This document shows positions 33,826 to 42,807 of a stretch of 54,617 bases of DNA, in pieces. How positions within the stretch are numbered: the first letter of the stretch is position 1; every line of letters starts with the position of its first letter. Origin of the DNA: Parcubacteria group bacterium ADurb.Bin115 (GTDB taxonomy: Bacteria; Patescibacteriota; Patescibacteriia; Patescibacteriales; UBA12465); assembly GCA_002070735.1 (NCBI GenBank), contig MWDX01000032.1, positions 1 to 54,617 on the forward strand. Direction: 5' to 3'. The translations under genes and the position numbers were made by a program. Under the pieces are notes generated by a model, which was not told the origin of the DNA, searched no databases, and saw only the letters and a program-made list of their open reading frames with translations.

Positions 33826-34659
33826 ATGGTGTATATTAAGACAAAAGAAGAAATTGAAGCTATTCGCGCCGGCGGCAAGATTTTGGCCTCTATTTTAAAA
33901 AGATTAAAAGCGGCGGTGAAGCCCGGAGTTAATACGGCTGATTTGGAGGGAATGATGCTGGCGATGGTAGCGGCCGCCGGCGGTCGGCCGGCTTTTAAGG
34001 ATTATCCGATGGGTGGCGGTATTTTTTTTCCTTCCGCTATTTGCGCTTCAATTAATGATGAAGTCGTTCATGGGGCCGCTATCCCCGGGCGTATTCTTAA
34101 AGCCGGCGATATTATTGATCTTGATATCGGTATGGAATGGCCGGTAAAGCCGGAGTTAAGGGAGAAATTAAGCTTGCCGCTTAATCCTCACTCTCCGGAG
34201 GGCGGTTTTTATACGGATATGTGCGCGACGGTGCCGGTCGGAGAGATTAGCCGGGAAGCCAAAAGATTGTTGAGAGTGACGCGGGAGTGTTTGGAAGCGG
34301 GGATTAAACAGGTTCGACCCGGAGCGCGTCTTAATAATGTCGGCGGGGCTGTCCAAAGTTTGGCGGAAAAGGCCGGTTACGGTGTAGTTAGGGATTTAGT
34401 CGGGCACGGCGTCGGCTATCAAGTCCATGAAGACCCGGAGATATATCATTATCGCATCGGCGAACGTTCGGCCGCTAATATAGAATTAAAAGAGGGGATG
34501 GTAATTTGCATTGAGCCGATGATAAATGCCGGAACTTATAAGATTGAGGTGGCAGAAAACGGTTTTACCATTGTCACTGCCGATAAGTCTTTAAGCGCCC
34601 ATTTTGAACATACGCTGGCCGTTACTAAAGACGCTTATGAAATTTTAACTTTGGAATAA
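33826..34659 (+). CDS. map: Methionine aminopeptidase
   Basis: MetAP removes the initiator Met from new proteins. The 277-residue enzyme has the metal ligands in order: DLDIG, YTDMCAT, GHGVG, EPMI and FEHTLAV, plus the substrate-contact His in DEVVHGAAIP. Between DLDIG and TDMCAT there is an insertion of about 25 residues (KPELREKLSLPLNPHSPEGG), a feature seen in some CPR enzymes. The core is type I. Confidence 0.95.
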   Translation: MVYIKTKEEIEAIRAGGKILASILKRLKAAVKPGVNTADLEGMMLAMVAAAGGRPAFKDYPMGGGIFFPSAICASINDEVVHGAAIPGRILKAGDIIDLDIGMEWPVKPELREKLSLPLNPHSPEGGFYTDMCATVPVGEISREAKRLLRVTRECLEAGIKQVRPGARLNNVGGAVQSLAEKAGYGVVRDLVGHGVGYQVHEDPEIYHYRIGERSAANIELKEGMVICIEPMINAGTYKIEVAENGFTIVTADKSLSAHFEHTLAVTKDAYEILTLE

Positions 34660-34660
34660 G

Positions 34661-35056
34661 ATGAAAATGGAGGAAGGAAAGCAATATTTGGGGGTAGACT
34701 GGGGAGAGAAGAGAATCGGCCTGGCTTTGGCTGACGCCGAAACTCGCTTAGCCTTACCTTTTATGACTGTCACTGATTTACGCTCGCTTTTGGCAATAAT
34801 TGAAGCCGAGTCCGTTGCTTTAGTGGTTGTTGGTTCTCCTCGTAAAATGGCGGGAGACGAGGCTTCTAATCCGTTATTTTTACATTTTTTAAAGGAATTA
34901 AAGTCAAAATCGACCGTGGCGGTGGTAACGGTCGATGAGCGCTTATCCAGCAAGGCGGCAGACGCTTTGGCGGGGGGCAAGCGCGATAAGGCGGGCAGAG
35001 ATGAAATTGCGGCCACTATTTTTTTACAAAATTATTTAGATCAGGAGAATAAATAA
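34661..35056 (+). CDS. ruvX: Putative pre-16S rRNA nuclease / Holliday junction resolvase-like YqgF
   Basis: This 131-residue RNase H-fold protein of the YqgF/RuvX family has GVDWGEKRIGLALAD (Asp13), VVVGSPRKMAGDE, TVDERLSSKAA and a C-terminal DEIAATIFLQNYL in which the last acidic residue is placed. The family processes the 16S rRNA 5' end in E. coli; a role in recombination is also proposed. The start may be 34661 or the ATG at 34667. Only 1 nt separates it from map. Confidence 0.92.
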   Translation: MKMEEGKQYLGVDWGEKRIGLALADAETRLALPFMTVTDLRSLLAIIEAESVALVVVGSPRKMAGDEASNPLFLHFLKELKSKSTVAVVTVDERLSSKAADALAGGKRDKAGRDEIAATIFLQNYLDQENK

Positions 35057-35059
35057 TTT

Positions 35060-35797
35060 ATGGATTCTACTTTTCCGACGCGAGCGATTATTTTAAACAG
35101 GCGGGATTGGCGTGAGGCCGACCGCCTCGTTTCTGTTTATACGCCTGATTACGGTCGTCTGTCTTTAGTGGCACGGGGAGCGCGCAAGGCAGGCTCGAAA
35201 CTGGCGGCGCATTTGGAGCCCATTAGTCTGAGTCGATTATTAGTAGTAAAAGGAAAAGGCTTCGATTATGTCGGCGCCGCTTTGTCGGAAGAAATTTTTT
35301 TAGGAATTAAGCAGGATTTAAATAAATTATATTTTGCCGGTGAGGCCTTGCGTAATTTTAGTATTTTGGTCCAAGAAGGGGAAGCGGATTTGAATCTTTT
35401 TTCTTGGTTGGAAAAATGGTTACTAAGTCTAGAGGCGGCGGGAGAGAAGGGTAGTCTAGATAAAGATGAAGGCCGTTTTCGCTTGGCTTTATTTTTGTGG
35501 CGTTTATTCAAGCTTCTTGGTCATGAACCGCGGCTCGATGTCTGCACTGCCTGCAAAGCGGCAATTAAGCCTGGTAATAATTATTTCGACTGCAATCGCG
35601 GCGGCCTGCTTTGCCCTGACTGTTATTCGTCAAATTTAAAAATATCAGCCCCTGATTCAATGGTTCCAATTTCTGATAACTGCATTAAATTATTACGTTT
35701 GGCTTCGGGTAATACTTGGCAAAATTTAAAGTTTTCGCCTAAAATTCTTAAGGAGTGGGAGAACTTAAATTTTCAAATTATTTCTTGGCTTTATTAA
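35060..35797 (+). CDS. recO: DNA repair protein RecO
   Basis: RecO helps load RecA in recombinational repair. The 245-residue protein has an N-terminal OB fold (TRAIILNRRDWREADRLVSVYTPDYGRLSLVARGARKAGSKLAAHLEPISLSRLL) and a C-terminal helical domain with a zinc knuckle CTAC...CPDC. It starts 3 nt after ruvX, which supports a repair operon with map. Confidence 0.9.
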   Translation: MDSTFPTRAIILNRRDWREADRLVSVYTPDYGRLSLVARGARKAGSKLAAHLEPISLSRLLVVKGKGFDYVGAALSEEIFLGIKQDLNKLYFAGEALRNFSILVQEGEADLNLFSWLEKWLLSLEAAGEKGSLDKDEGRFRLALFLWRLFKLLGHEPRLDVCTACKAAIKPGNNYFDCNRGGLLCPDCYSSNLKISAPDSMVPISDNCIKLLRLASGNTWQNLKFSPKILKEWENLNFQIISWLY

Positions 35798-35862
35798 TTA
35801 AAAATAGATTTTTTGTCAATATTTTTTTAAAAAAATTTAGGCAGAATTCTAATTTTTTCAAC

Positions 35863-35891
35863 TTGCTAAAAGACCTTAAATGCGGTAAGAT
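35863..35891 (+). promoter_or_regulatory. Promoter of aspS-asnS
   Basis: TTGCTA (35863-35868), a 17-nt spacer and TAAGAT (35886-35891) lie 56 nt before aspS. The region upstream is very AT-rich. Confidence 0.6.
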
Positions 35892-35947
35892 TAGTTGGTA
35901 AAAAATAGAGGGAAAGTTATATATTTTTATAATTAAATTTTGAAAAT

Positions 35948-37252
35948 ATGTCAAAAATAAGCATTAAAGCTGCTAAAGAACAGGCGCTTGGCAAGGTTGA
36001 ACTTCATGGCTTCGTTCAAAATATCAGATTAATGAGGGGTTTGGTTTTTATTGATTTGCGCGACTCTAGCGGCAATATGCAATTGGTGGTGGAAGAAAAA
36101 ATCGGCGCCTCTTTTACAGCGGCGGAAGCTTTAACTTTGGAAAGTTTTATTAAGGTGGTCGGAGAATTGAAAGAGAAGCCGGCGAAGAAGAACGATCCTA
36201 ATCCGGTTAAAGATTGGGAATTATCGGTTTCTTCTCTGGAGATTATCAGTTTAGCTGAGGCGAATCTGCCGATTCCGGTGCTTAATAAGATAGATAACGA
36301 AGCCAATATTGATAATCGTTTCGATTGGCGCTGGTTGGATTTGCGCCGTCCCGAGCATCGGCAGATTTTTCAGGTATGGACGCAGTTAGAAGTCGGTTTC
36401 CGCGAACAATTACTCGCTGAGGGCTTTATGCAGATTTATACTCCATGTTTCATGAATACCGCCAGTGAGACCGGCTCGGAGGTGTTTGAAGTAAAATATT
36501 TCGATCGCCAAGCCTATCTTTCCCAGTCGCCGCAATTCTATAAGCAGATGGCTATCGCTTCCGGCTTTGAAAAGGTTTTTATGACTGGTCCGGTTTTTCG
36601 GGCGGAAGCTTCCTATACTAGTCGCCATGTCACTGAATTTACCGGCTGGGATTTTGAATTTGCCGATATTGAATCGCATCATGACATCATGGCTTTGGAA
36701 GAGCGGACCTTGATTAGGGCTTTTGGTAAAGTAAAAGAGCTCGGTCTTGATATTGAGATTCCCGCCGCGCCTTTTCCCAAGATGAGTTTGGCTGAAGTCA
36801 AAGAAAAATTGAAAGCAGCCGGCATTAAGAGTGAGAAAGACTATGATTTGTCGCCGGAAGAAGAAAGGGAAATTTGTCGTTTGGTTAAAGAAGAATTTAA
36901 TCATGATTTCATCTTTGTCACCGACTACCCCATTGCTGCCCGTCCTTTCTATCACATGCGCCACGCCGATAATCCTGGTTTGACTAAGAGTTTTGATTTG
37001 CTTTATCGTGGTCTAGAGGTTACGACCGGCTCTCAGCGCGAACATCGCCTTGATGTTTTGGAAAAGCAGGCTTTAGAGAAAGAAATGAATCTGGAAGAGC
37101 TGCACGATTATTTTAATTTTTTTCGTTACGGCTGTCCGGCGCATGGCGGCGTCGGCATCGGTCCGGCCCGTTTAGTGATGAAAATCGTTGGCGCCGATAA
37201 TGTTAAGGAAGCTTGTTTCTTGCCGCGCGACGCCAAGCGCTTACGCCCTTAA
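35948..37252 (+). CDS. aspS: Aspartate--tRNA ligase, archaeal-type short form
   Basis: This class IIb synthetase of 434 residues has the OB anticodon-binding domain (GKVELHGFVQNIRLMRGLVFIDLRDSSG), motif 2 (FRAEASYTSRHVTEFTGWDFEF) and motif 3 (GVGIGPARLVMKIVG). It lacks the large insertion domain of the usual bacterial AspRS (about 590 residues), so it is of the archaeal/eukaryotic type. Whether it also charges tRNA-Asn cannot be told, but a separate AsnRS follows 12 nt later. No signal of decay. Confidence 0.92.
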   Translation: MSKISIKAAKEQALGKVELHGFVQNIRLMRGLVFIDLRDSSGNMQLVVEEKIGASFTAAEALTLESFIKVVGELKEKPAKKNDPNPVKDWELSVSSLEIISLAEANLPIPVLNKIDNEANIDNRFDWRWLDLRRPEHRQIFQVWTQLEVGFREQLLAEGFMQIYTPCFMNTASETGSEVFEVKYFDRQAYLSQSPQFYKQMAIASGFEKVFMTGPVFRAEASYTSRHVTEFTGWDFEFADIESHHDIMALEERTLIRAFGKVKELGLDIEIPAAPFPKMSLAEVKEKLKAAGIKSEKDYDLSPEEEREICRLVKEEFNHDFIFVTDYPIAARPFYHMRHADNPGLTKSFDLLYRGLEVTTGSQREHRLDVLEKQALEKEMNLEELHDYFNFFRYGCPAHGGVGIGPARLVMKIVGADNVKEACFLPRDAKRLRP

Positions 37253-37264
37253 TCATTTAAATAT

Positions 37265-38653
37265 ATGTATACGACAAGCAAACAATTATATCGACACACG
37301 GATGAATTTTTGAATAAGGAAATTTTAGTTGCCGGCTGGGTACGCACGGTGCGCTCTTCCGGCGATGTCGCTTTTATCGAGCTTAATGACGGCAGTTTTT
37401 TTAAGGGTTTACAAATCGTGATTAATAAGGGATTGCCAAATTTTGCGGCTTTGGAGAAATTGAATATCGGTTCTTCTTTGGAAGTAAAAGGTGTTCTCGT
37501 TCCTTCGCCGGCCGCCGGTCAGGCTTTTGAATTGTCGGCTGTTTCGGTTACGGTTATTAATGAAGCCAAAGAAGATTATCCTTTGCAGAAAAAAAAACAT
37601 AGCTTTGAATTTTTACGGGAAATCGCTCATTTGCGCCCGCGCAGCAATACTTTTTCTGCCGTTTTCCGTTTGCGTTCCGCTTTAAGCTACGCGATTCATA
37701 AATTTTTTCAGGAGGAGGAATTCGCTTATGTTCAGACGCCGATTATTTCCACCAGTGATTGTGAGGGGGCGGGGGAAATGTTCCAAGTAACAACGCTTGA
37801 TTTAAAGAAAGTGCCGATGCAAAAAAACGGAGAGATTGATTTTGGTAAAGATTTTTTTGGACAGAAGGCCGGGCTGACCGTTAGCGGTCAATTGAACGCC
37901 GAGGCTTTGATTATGGGTTTGAATAAAGTCTATACTTTTGGTCCGACTTTCCGGGCAGAGAATTCCAATACCACCCGCCACGCTTCGGAATTTTGGATGA
38001 TTGAACCAGAGATGGCTTTTGCGGAATTGAAAGACGACATGGATTTAGCTGAAAGAATGCTGAAATATTTAATTAACTACGTGTTGACGGAACTGCCGGA
38101 AGAAATGGAGTTTTTAAATCAGTTTATCGATAACTGGCTGATTGAGAGATTAAAGGCGGTGGCAGCGGCTGATTTCGGCCGCGTGACTTACACCGAAGCC
38201 ATTGATTTGCTTCTAAAGAGTGGCGAAAATTTTGCTTATCCGGTTTCCTGGGGTATTGATTTGCAGACCGAACATGAGCGTTATTTAGCCGAGAAGATTT
38301 TTAAGAAGCCGATATTTTTAACTGATTATCCTAAAGACATTAAGGCTTTTTATATGCGTCAGAATGATGACGGCAAGACGGTGGCGGCGATGGATTTATT
38401 GGTGCCCGGCATTGGCGAAATTATCGGCGGTAGCCAGAGAGAAGAACGTTATGAATGGCTGGAAAATAGAATTGTTGAAATGGGAATGAATCCCGAGGAT
38501 TATCGCTGGTATTTGGATTTGCGCCAGTATGGTTCCATTAAACACGCCGGTTTCGGCCTTGGCTTCGAGCGGGCAATTATGTATTTATCGGGTATGGCTA
38601 ATATCCGCGACGTGATTCCGTTTCCGCGCACGCCAAAGAACGCAAAGTTCTAA
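37265..38653 (+). CDS. asnS: Asparagine--tRNA ligase
   Basis: AsnRS charges tRNA-Asn directly. The 462-residue protein has the OB domain ([33 protein letters not shown]), AsnRS-type motif 2 ([24 protein letters not shown]) and motif 3 ([15 protein letters not shown]). Length is normal. It is cotranscribed with aspS. The window's own tRNA-Asn gene, its substrate, is split by an intron at 46 kb. Confidence 0.95.
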   Translation: MYTTSKQLYRHTDEFLNKEILVAGWVRTVRSSGDVAFIELNDGSFFKGLQIVINKGLPNFAALEKLNIGSSLEVKGVLVPSPAAGQAFELSAVSVTVINEAKEDYPLQKKKHSFEFLREIAHLRPRSNTFSAVFRLRSALSYAIHKFFQEEEFAYVQTPIISTSDCEGAGEMFQVTTLDLKKVPMQKNGEIDFGKDFFGQKAGLTVSGQLNAEALIMGLNKVYTFGPTFRAENSNTTRHASEFWMIEPEMAFAELKDDMDLAERMLKYLINYVLTELPEEMEFLNQFIDNWLIERLKAVAAADFGRVTYTEAIDLLLKSGENFAYPVSWGIDLQTEHERYLAEKIFKKPIFLTDYPKDIKAFYMRQNDDGKTVAAMDLLVPGIGEIIGGSQREERYEWLENRIVEMGMNPEDYRWYLDLRQYGSIKHAGFGLGFERAIMYLSGMANIRDVIPFPRTPKNAKF

Positions 38654-38690
38654 TCAAGGGGCTGTCTTTTATTTTTGTTTTTTTGATATT

Positions 38691-38730
38691 CTTTCCGTTT
38701 TTTTCGCCCTGGCGGCGTGGAAGCGGAAAG
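38691..38730 (+). promoter_or_regulatory. Stem-loop upstream of the membrane protein gene
   Basis: CTTTCCG (38691-38697) pairs with CGGAAAG (38724-38730) and encloses a smaller CGCC/GGCG stem. It follows a T-rich stretch after asnS and ends 11 nt before the next ATG; a transcript-end or translational control role is possible. Confidence 0.4.
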
Positions 38731-38741
38731 AGTCTAAAAAT

Positions 38742-39677
38742 ATGACTAATAACCATAACGCCAAGTACGCTTTCTATTATTTGCTGTCGCTGGTGTCGCT
38801 AATTTTTACCGCTTTCTCGGTAGGAATGATTGCTTTCGGCATTATTGATAAGAGCGTGGCCGACGCTTGGAATTATAATAGTTACAACAATCTTGATTCC
38901 CAATTGAAGTTTGCTATTTCCGCCTTATTTATCGCCGCTCCCATCTATTATTTTCTTTCCCACCTAATTAACCGTGGTCTAAACAAGCAGGAATTGGACC
39001 TCAATTCACCCTTGCGTCGCTGGCTGACATATTTTATCATCTTGGTAACTTCGATGATTATCCTCGGCGTTTTTATCGGCGTTATCAATAATTTTTTGTC
39101 CGGGGAATTAACTTCTCGCTTTATTCTTAAAGCGGCGACGACGCTGTTGATTGCCGCTATTATCTTTTCTTTTTATTTTTATGATATTAAGCGCCAAGAG
39201 ATAAAAGCTAAAGATCTGGTGATCCGTTTTTTTGCCTTCGGCTCGGCCGCTTTAGTAATTGTTGCTTTTGTGTCCGCGTGGTTTTTGGTGACGCCGCCGT
39301 CGGTGGCGCGCGCTAAACGTCTTGATCAGAATTTGGTTAATAATATTTATCAGTTGGAGAACGCTGTTAATAGCTATTATTCTCAATATGGTAAACTGCC
39401 AGCCAGTCTTGAAGAAATTAAAGATTCCGATATTTACCTTGACTCCAGGATTACAGTTGATCCAGCCACTAAGCAGGCGATTGAGTATAGACGCGAAGAG
39501 GATAATAAATTTTCTTTCTGCGCGCATTTTCGTTTAGCTAGTGATGAGAGTGATCAGAATTTTGCTTATCCTTCAGTCAAGAAAGGACATCAAGCCGGTT
39601 ATGATTGCTTAAAGGGACAGCTCTGGAGCAAGGAGGAAAGTGATCAGGGGGCGGTCCAGCCGATTTTAATCGATTAA
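38742..39677 (+). CDS. Membrane protein with DUF5671-like domain
   Basis: The 311-residue protein has five or so hydrophobic segments in its first 190 residues (about 12-32, 55-72, 90-112, 125-145, 160-185), a layout like DUF5671. The soluble C-terminus (LDQNLVNNIYQLENAVNSYYSQYGKLPASLEEI) resembles the periplasmic part of pilin-like proteins (small-residue helix then 'YY..YG.LP..L'). Function is unknown. It precedes scpA by 2 nt and so may be part of that operon. Confidence 0.7.
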   Translation: MTNNHNAKYAFYYLLSLVSLIFTAFSVGMIAFGIIDKSVADAWNYNSYNNLDSQLKFAISALFIAAPIYYFLSHLINRGLNKQELDLNSPLRRWLTYFIILVTSMIILGVFIGVINNFLSGELTSRFILKAATTLLIAAIIFSFYFYDIKRQEIKAKDLVIRFFAFGSAALVIVAFVSAWFLVTPPSVARAKRLDQNLVNNIYQLENAVNSYYSQYGKLPASLEEIKDSDIYLDSRITVDPATKQAIEYRREEDNKFSFCAHFRLASDESDQNFAYPSVKKGHQAGYDCLKGQLWSKEESDQGAVQPILID

Positions 39678-39679
39678 TT

Positions 39680-40399
39680 ATGATTGATTTTCAGGTAGAA
39701 AAATTTCAGGGCCCTTTGGGTCTGCTCTTGCAACTTATTGAAAGCGAAGAGATGGATATAACGGAAATCGCTTTGGCGGCTATCGCCGACCAATATGTTG
39801 CTTATGTGGAACAGGCAGAAAATATCAATCCGGAAGAAATTGCCGACTTTTTAGTGATTGCCGCCCGTCTTCTCTATCTTAAATCCAAAGCTCTTCTGCC
39901 ATATTTAAGTTCGGAGGAAGAGGAGGCGGAAATAGGCGATTTAGAAAGACAACTGCGGATGTATAAGGAATTTATTGAAGCTAGCTTGAAAGTTTCTGAT
40001 TTGATCAATCGTGATCATAAATCTTTTGCCCCTATTTTTAATAAATCTGGACGTCGCGGTTTGGCGGACAAGGAGCTTATTTTCGCGCCGCCTAAACAAA
40101 TTACCGCTTCCGCTTTGGAAAATATTTGGCAACAGATTTTAGCCCGTTTAAAAAAACAGGAGGAAAAATTACCTGAAGCCAGATTAGAGCCAAAAGTCAG
40201 CCTTGACGAGCGCATCAGCCATATTCGCGGACTGCTGGCGGAACAGCTGTCGCTAAGTTTTCAACGTTTGCTAGAAAAGGCGGAAACTAAAGTGGAAGTA
40301 ATCGTTAATATCTTGGCGGTCTTGGAATTAGCCAAGCAGAGAGAGTTGGTTTTTGAACAAGAGGAGCTTTTTAGTGAAATTAGAGTGTTAAAAATTTAA
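39680..40399 (+). CDS. scpA: Segregation and condensation protein A (kleisin)
   Basis: ScpA bridges SMC heads in chromosome condensation. The 239-residue protein has the N-terminal FQGPLGLLLQLIESEEMDITEIALAAIADQY and the AARLLYLKSKALLP helix, plus a C-terminal winged helix with VNILAVLELAKQRELVFEQ. Length is normal. It is followed by scpB after 49 nt. Confidence 0.93.
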   Translation: MIDFQVEKFQGPLGLLLQLIESEEMDITEIALAAIADQYVAYVEQAENINPEEIADFLVIAARLLYLKSKALLPYLSSEEEEAEIGDLERQLRMYKEFIEASLKVSDLINRDHKSFAPIFNKSGRRGLADKELIFAPPKQITASALENIWQQILARLKKQEEKLPEARLEPKVSLDERISHIRGLLAEQLSLSFQRLLEKAETKVEVIVNILAVLELAKQRELVFEQEELFSEIRVLKI

Positions 40400-40436
40400 A
40401 CCTTCATTTTTGTTTTTAAATAATTTTTAATTTTTG

Positions 40437-40442
40437 TAAAAT
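40437..40442 (+). promoter_or_regulatory. -10-like box of scpB with leaderless spacing
   Basis: TAAAAT lies 6 nt (ATTTAT) upstream of the scpB ATG at 40449, the same spacing as at murB and comEC. No convincing -35 box is seen. Confidence 0.35.
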
Positions 40443-40448
40443 ATTTAT

Positions 40449-41000
40449 ATGTCTAGCCTGTCTTCCCAGTTAGAATCACTGTTACTTGTTGCCAATAAGC
40501 CGCTTAGCTTAAAGGAGCTTAGCGCCGCTACCGGCATCAAGGCGGCGGCAGTCGAAGAGGCGCTGCTGGCTCTCAGTCGTGAATATGAAGAATCTGGTAG
40601 GGGTTGGCGTTTGGCCAGTGCCGCTAATAATTATCAGCTGGTGAGCGCTCCGGATAATTCAGATTTGATTAAGGCCTTTTTGAAGGCGGAGACAAGCGGG
40701 GAATGGTCGCAACCCAGCCTAGAAGCCTTAACCATTATCGCCTATCGCGGACCGGTCAGTAAGATGGAATTGGATCGTATCCGGGGGGTTAACTGCAGCC
40801 TGATCATCCGTAATCTGCTTTTACGCGGCTTAATTGAAGAAGAATTTGACAAAAAGAAGAATGAAAATTATTACCAAGTGACGCTGGATTTTATTCGTTT
40901 CTTGGGATTGAATAATGTCACGGAATTGCCTGATTATGAGCGTTTGCATCAGCCCGAAGAATTAAAGGCCTTTTTGGCCGAATCAGAAAAAGCATGTTAA
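40449..41000 (+). CDS. scpB: Segregation and condensation protein B
   Basis: ScpB binds ScpA in the SMC complex. The 183-residue protein has two winged helices, with SSQLESLLLVANKPLSLKELSAATGI at the start and the family signature LEALTIIAYRGPVSKMELDRIRGVNC. It overlaps the next gene by 7 nt (ATG at 40994), which suggests translational coupling. Confidence 0.93.
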   Translation: MSSLSSQLESLLLVANKPLSLKELSAATGIKAAAVEEALLALSREYEESGRGWRLASAANNYQLVSAPDNSDLIKAFLKAETSGEWSQPSLEALTIIAYRGPVSKMELDRIRGVNCSLIIRNLLLRGLIEEEFDKKKNENYYQVTLDFIRFLGLNNVTELPDYERLHQPEELKAFLAESEKAC

Positions 41001-41905
41001 ATCTAATTGCCAATCTGTTAGCTTTAAGCTTGTCTGTTTGGAGTCCGCCGGTAAATATTGTTTATAGCAGCGGTCCTTTACGCGGGACTGAGGCCTGTCT
41101 TGAATCCGGCCACCTGCCTCTTAACGATGATGTCCCGGCGCGGAAAATGCCGGCGCCAAGCATTGCCGCTAAAAGCGCGGCCGTGCTAACCGATGACGGC
41201 CATGTTTGGTTGGCGGCGAAAGCTCCGGAGAGACGCCAGGCAATTGCCAGTATTACCAAATTAATGACCGCTTTGGTTTTTTTAGATAATAATCCCGGAT
41301 GGGAAAAAGAATATACCATCCGCCGCGATGATATAGTTGAAGGTGGTAAGATTAATCTTTTTTTAGGAGAGACTGTTAAAGTTAAGGATTTGTTTAATGC
41401 TAGCTTGGTGGCTTCTGATAATGGCGCGACTTTAGCCTTAGTTCACGCCACTGGTTTGTCGACTGCTGATTTCATAGTTGCTATGAATAATAAGGCTAAG
41501 GACTTAGGGCTGTTACAGACGGAATTTGCCGATCCGGTCGGGTTGAGTAATGGTAATTTATCCAATGTTCGCGACGTCGCTCGTTTAGCGCAGGCGGCCT
41601 TGAATAAAGCAGAAATAGAAGCGACCGTTGCCCGTCATACTTACCGCTTTCAAACTGTCCAAGGCAGGGAGAAACTGTTAGAGTCGACTGATTGGCTTCT
41701 GGATTCGTCGCCCTCTTCAACCCTTAAGGCTCTGGGCGGCAAAACTGGTTATACCGACCAGGCCGGCTACTGCTTTGTCGGTCGTTTTCAAGACAAAGAT
41801 GGAAGGAGCGTGATCGTCGCCGTTTTAGATACCGGCGGCAAAAATGAACGTTTCCTCCAGGCGCGAGCTTTAGCCACCTGGGCTTTCACTTATTGTCAAT
41901 GGTAA
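40994..41905 (+). CDS. D-alanyl-D-alanine carboxypeptidase (peptidase S11)
   Basis: The enzyme trims pentapeptides in peptidoglycan. The 303-residue protein begins with a hydrophobic export segment (MLNLIANLLALSLSVW), then has SxxK (Ser86-Lys89 in SITKLM), SDN (141-143) and KTG (250-252), the three penicillin-binding active-site motifs. The C-terminal membrane anchor domain of DacA-type proteins is missing. Confidence 0.9.
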   Translation: MLNLIANLLALSLSVWSPPVNIVYSSGPLRGTEACLESGHLPLNDDVPARKMPAPSIAAKSAAVLTDDGHVWLAAKAPERRQAIASITKLMTALVFLDNNPGWEKEYTIRRDDIVEGGKINLFLGETVKVKDLFNASLVASDNGATLALVHATGLSTADFIVAMNNKAKDLGLLQTEFADPVGLSNGNLSNVRDVARLAQAALNKAEIEATVARHTYRFQTVQGREKLLESTDWLLDSSPSSTLKALGGKTGYTDQAGYCFVGRFQDKDGRSVIVAVLDTGGKNERFLQARALATWAFTYCQW

Positions 41906-41909
41906 AAAT

Positions 41910-42389
41910 ATGTCTCTTATTAATCGCTTTTACGATGATTTCCGTAATTTTTTTGCCCATCACTTTCCTAAAGTTTTTGCTTTTTGCAATCGCCGGAAAG
42001 CGCTGGTAAAATTTTTTATTTCCGGCGGCATTGCCGGTGCCGTTGATTTGGCTGTTCTTTTTATCCTCCACGGCTTAATGGGCTGGGGAATCCTCTTGGC
42101 CACTTTTTGGGCTTTTCTGATTTCGTTCGTGGTAAGTTTTAGCTTGCAGAAGCTCTGGACTTTTCGTAACTACAGCCAGAAGCATCTGCCTCATCAACTT
42201 ATCATTTCTTTTAGTGCCGCTTTTATCAGCCTGAATTTAAACGGCTTGGGCATGCATATTCTTGTGAACAATCTCCGTGTTTGGTACCTATTTTCTCAGA
42301 TTCTCGTCAATATCTTTTTGGGTGTCATTAATTTTCTTACTTATAATATCATTTTTCGTCAGACCAAAGAAAATGAAAATAATAATTGA
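41910..42389 (+). CDS. GtrA-family membrane protein
   Basis: The 159-residue protein has four hydrophobic segments and the GtrA pattern FFISGGIAGAVDLAVLFILHGLMGW, SLQKLWTFRNY and ILVNIFLGVINFLTYNIIFR. GtrA proteins are thought to move polyprenol-linked sugars across the membrane. A charged N-terminal segment of about 35 residues precedes the first helix. It overlaps the next gene by 17 nt. Confidence 0.88.
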   Translation: MSLINRFYDDFRNFFAHHFPKVFAFCNRRKALVKFFISGGIAGAVDLAVLFILHGLMGWGILLATFWAFLISFVVSFSLQKLWTFRNYSQKHLPHQLIISFSAAFISLNLNGLGMHILVNNLRVWYLFSQILVNIFLGVINFLTYNIIFRQTKENENNN

Positions 42390-42804
42390 CAATCAGCGTC
42401 TGGGAGGAGCTTCGCCGGCGCAGTGGCTGCGCCGGGCGGGCTATACCTTAATTAATGACCGCCAGCGCGGCCAGGAGAGTTTTGTTCGTCGTTTAAGCCG
42501 TGATTTTTATCCTCGTTTCCATCTCTACGTCCAAGAGAGGGAAGGGGGCGGCTATTTTTTTAATCTACATTTAGACCATAAGAAAGCGAGTTATGAGGGG
42601 CAATCCCGCCATAGTGCCGATTATGACGGGGAAATGGTGGAGCAGGAGGCGGCGCGTCTCTCTTCACTGTTATTACCCCCCTCTGTTTCTTCGGCGCCTA
42701 TTGCCGGCGGTAATATTCAGGCCGATGTCTTGACGACCTTGAAGCCGTCTTTTAAGCCGCCGTTAGCGCCTAAACGTTCTTGGTGGCAAAGATTATTTTC
42801 TTAA
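42373..42804 (+). CDS. Hypothetical protein
   Basis: This 143-residue protein (MKIIIDNQRLGGASPAQWLRRAGY...) is not a family I recognise. Its first half alternates strands and helices with basic residues (SRDFYPRFHLYVQEREGGGYFFNLHLDHKKASYEG), resembling small proteins annotated only as conserved in Parcubacteria. The start at 42373 is preferred over an earlier in-frame ATG (42277), which lies inside gtrA. It sits 3 nt before dnaG. Confidence 0.7.
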   Translation: MKIIIDNQRLGGASPAQWLRRAGYTLINDRQRGQESFVRRLSRDFYPRFHLYVQEREGGGYFFNLHLDHKKASYEGQSRHSADYDGEMVEQEAARLSSLLLPPSVSSAPIAGGNIQADVLTTLKPSFKPPLAPKRSWWQRLFS

Positions 42805-42807
42805 CAT

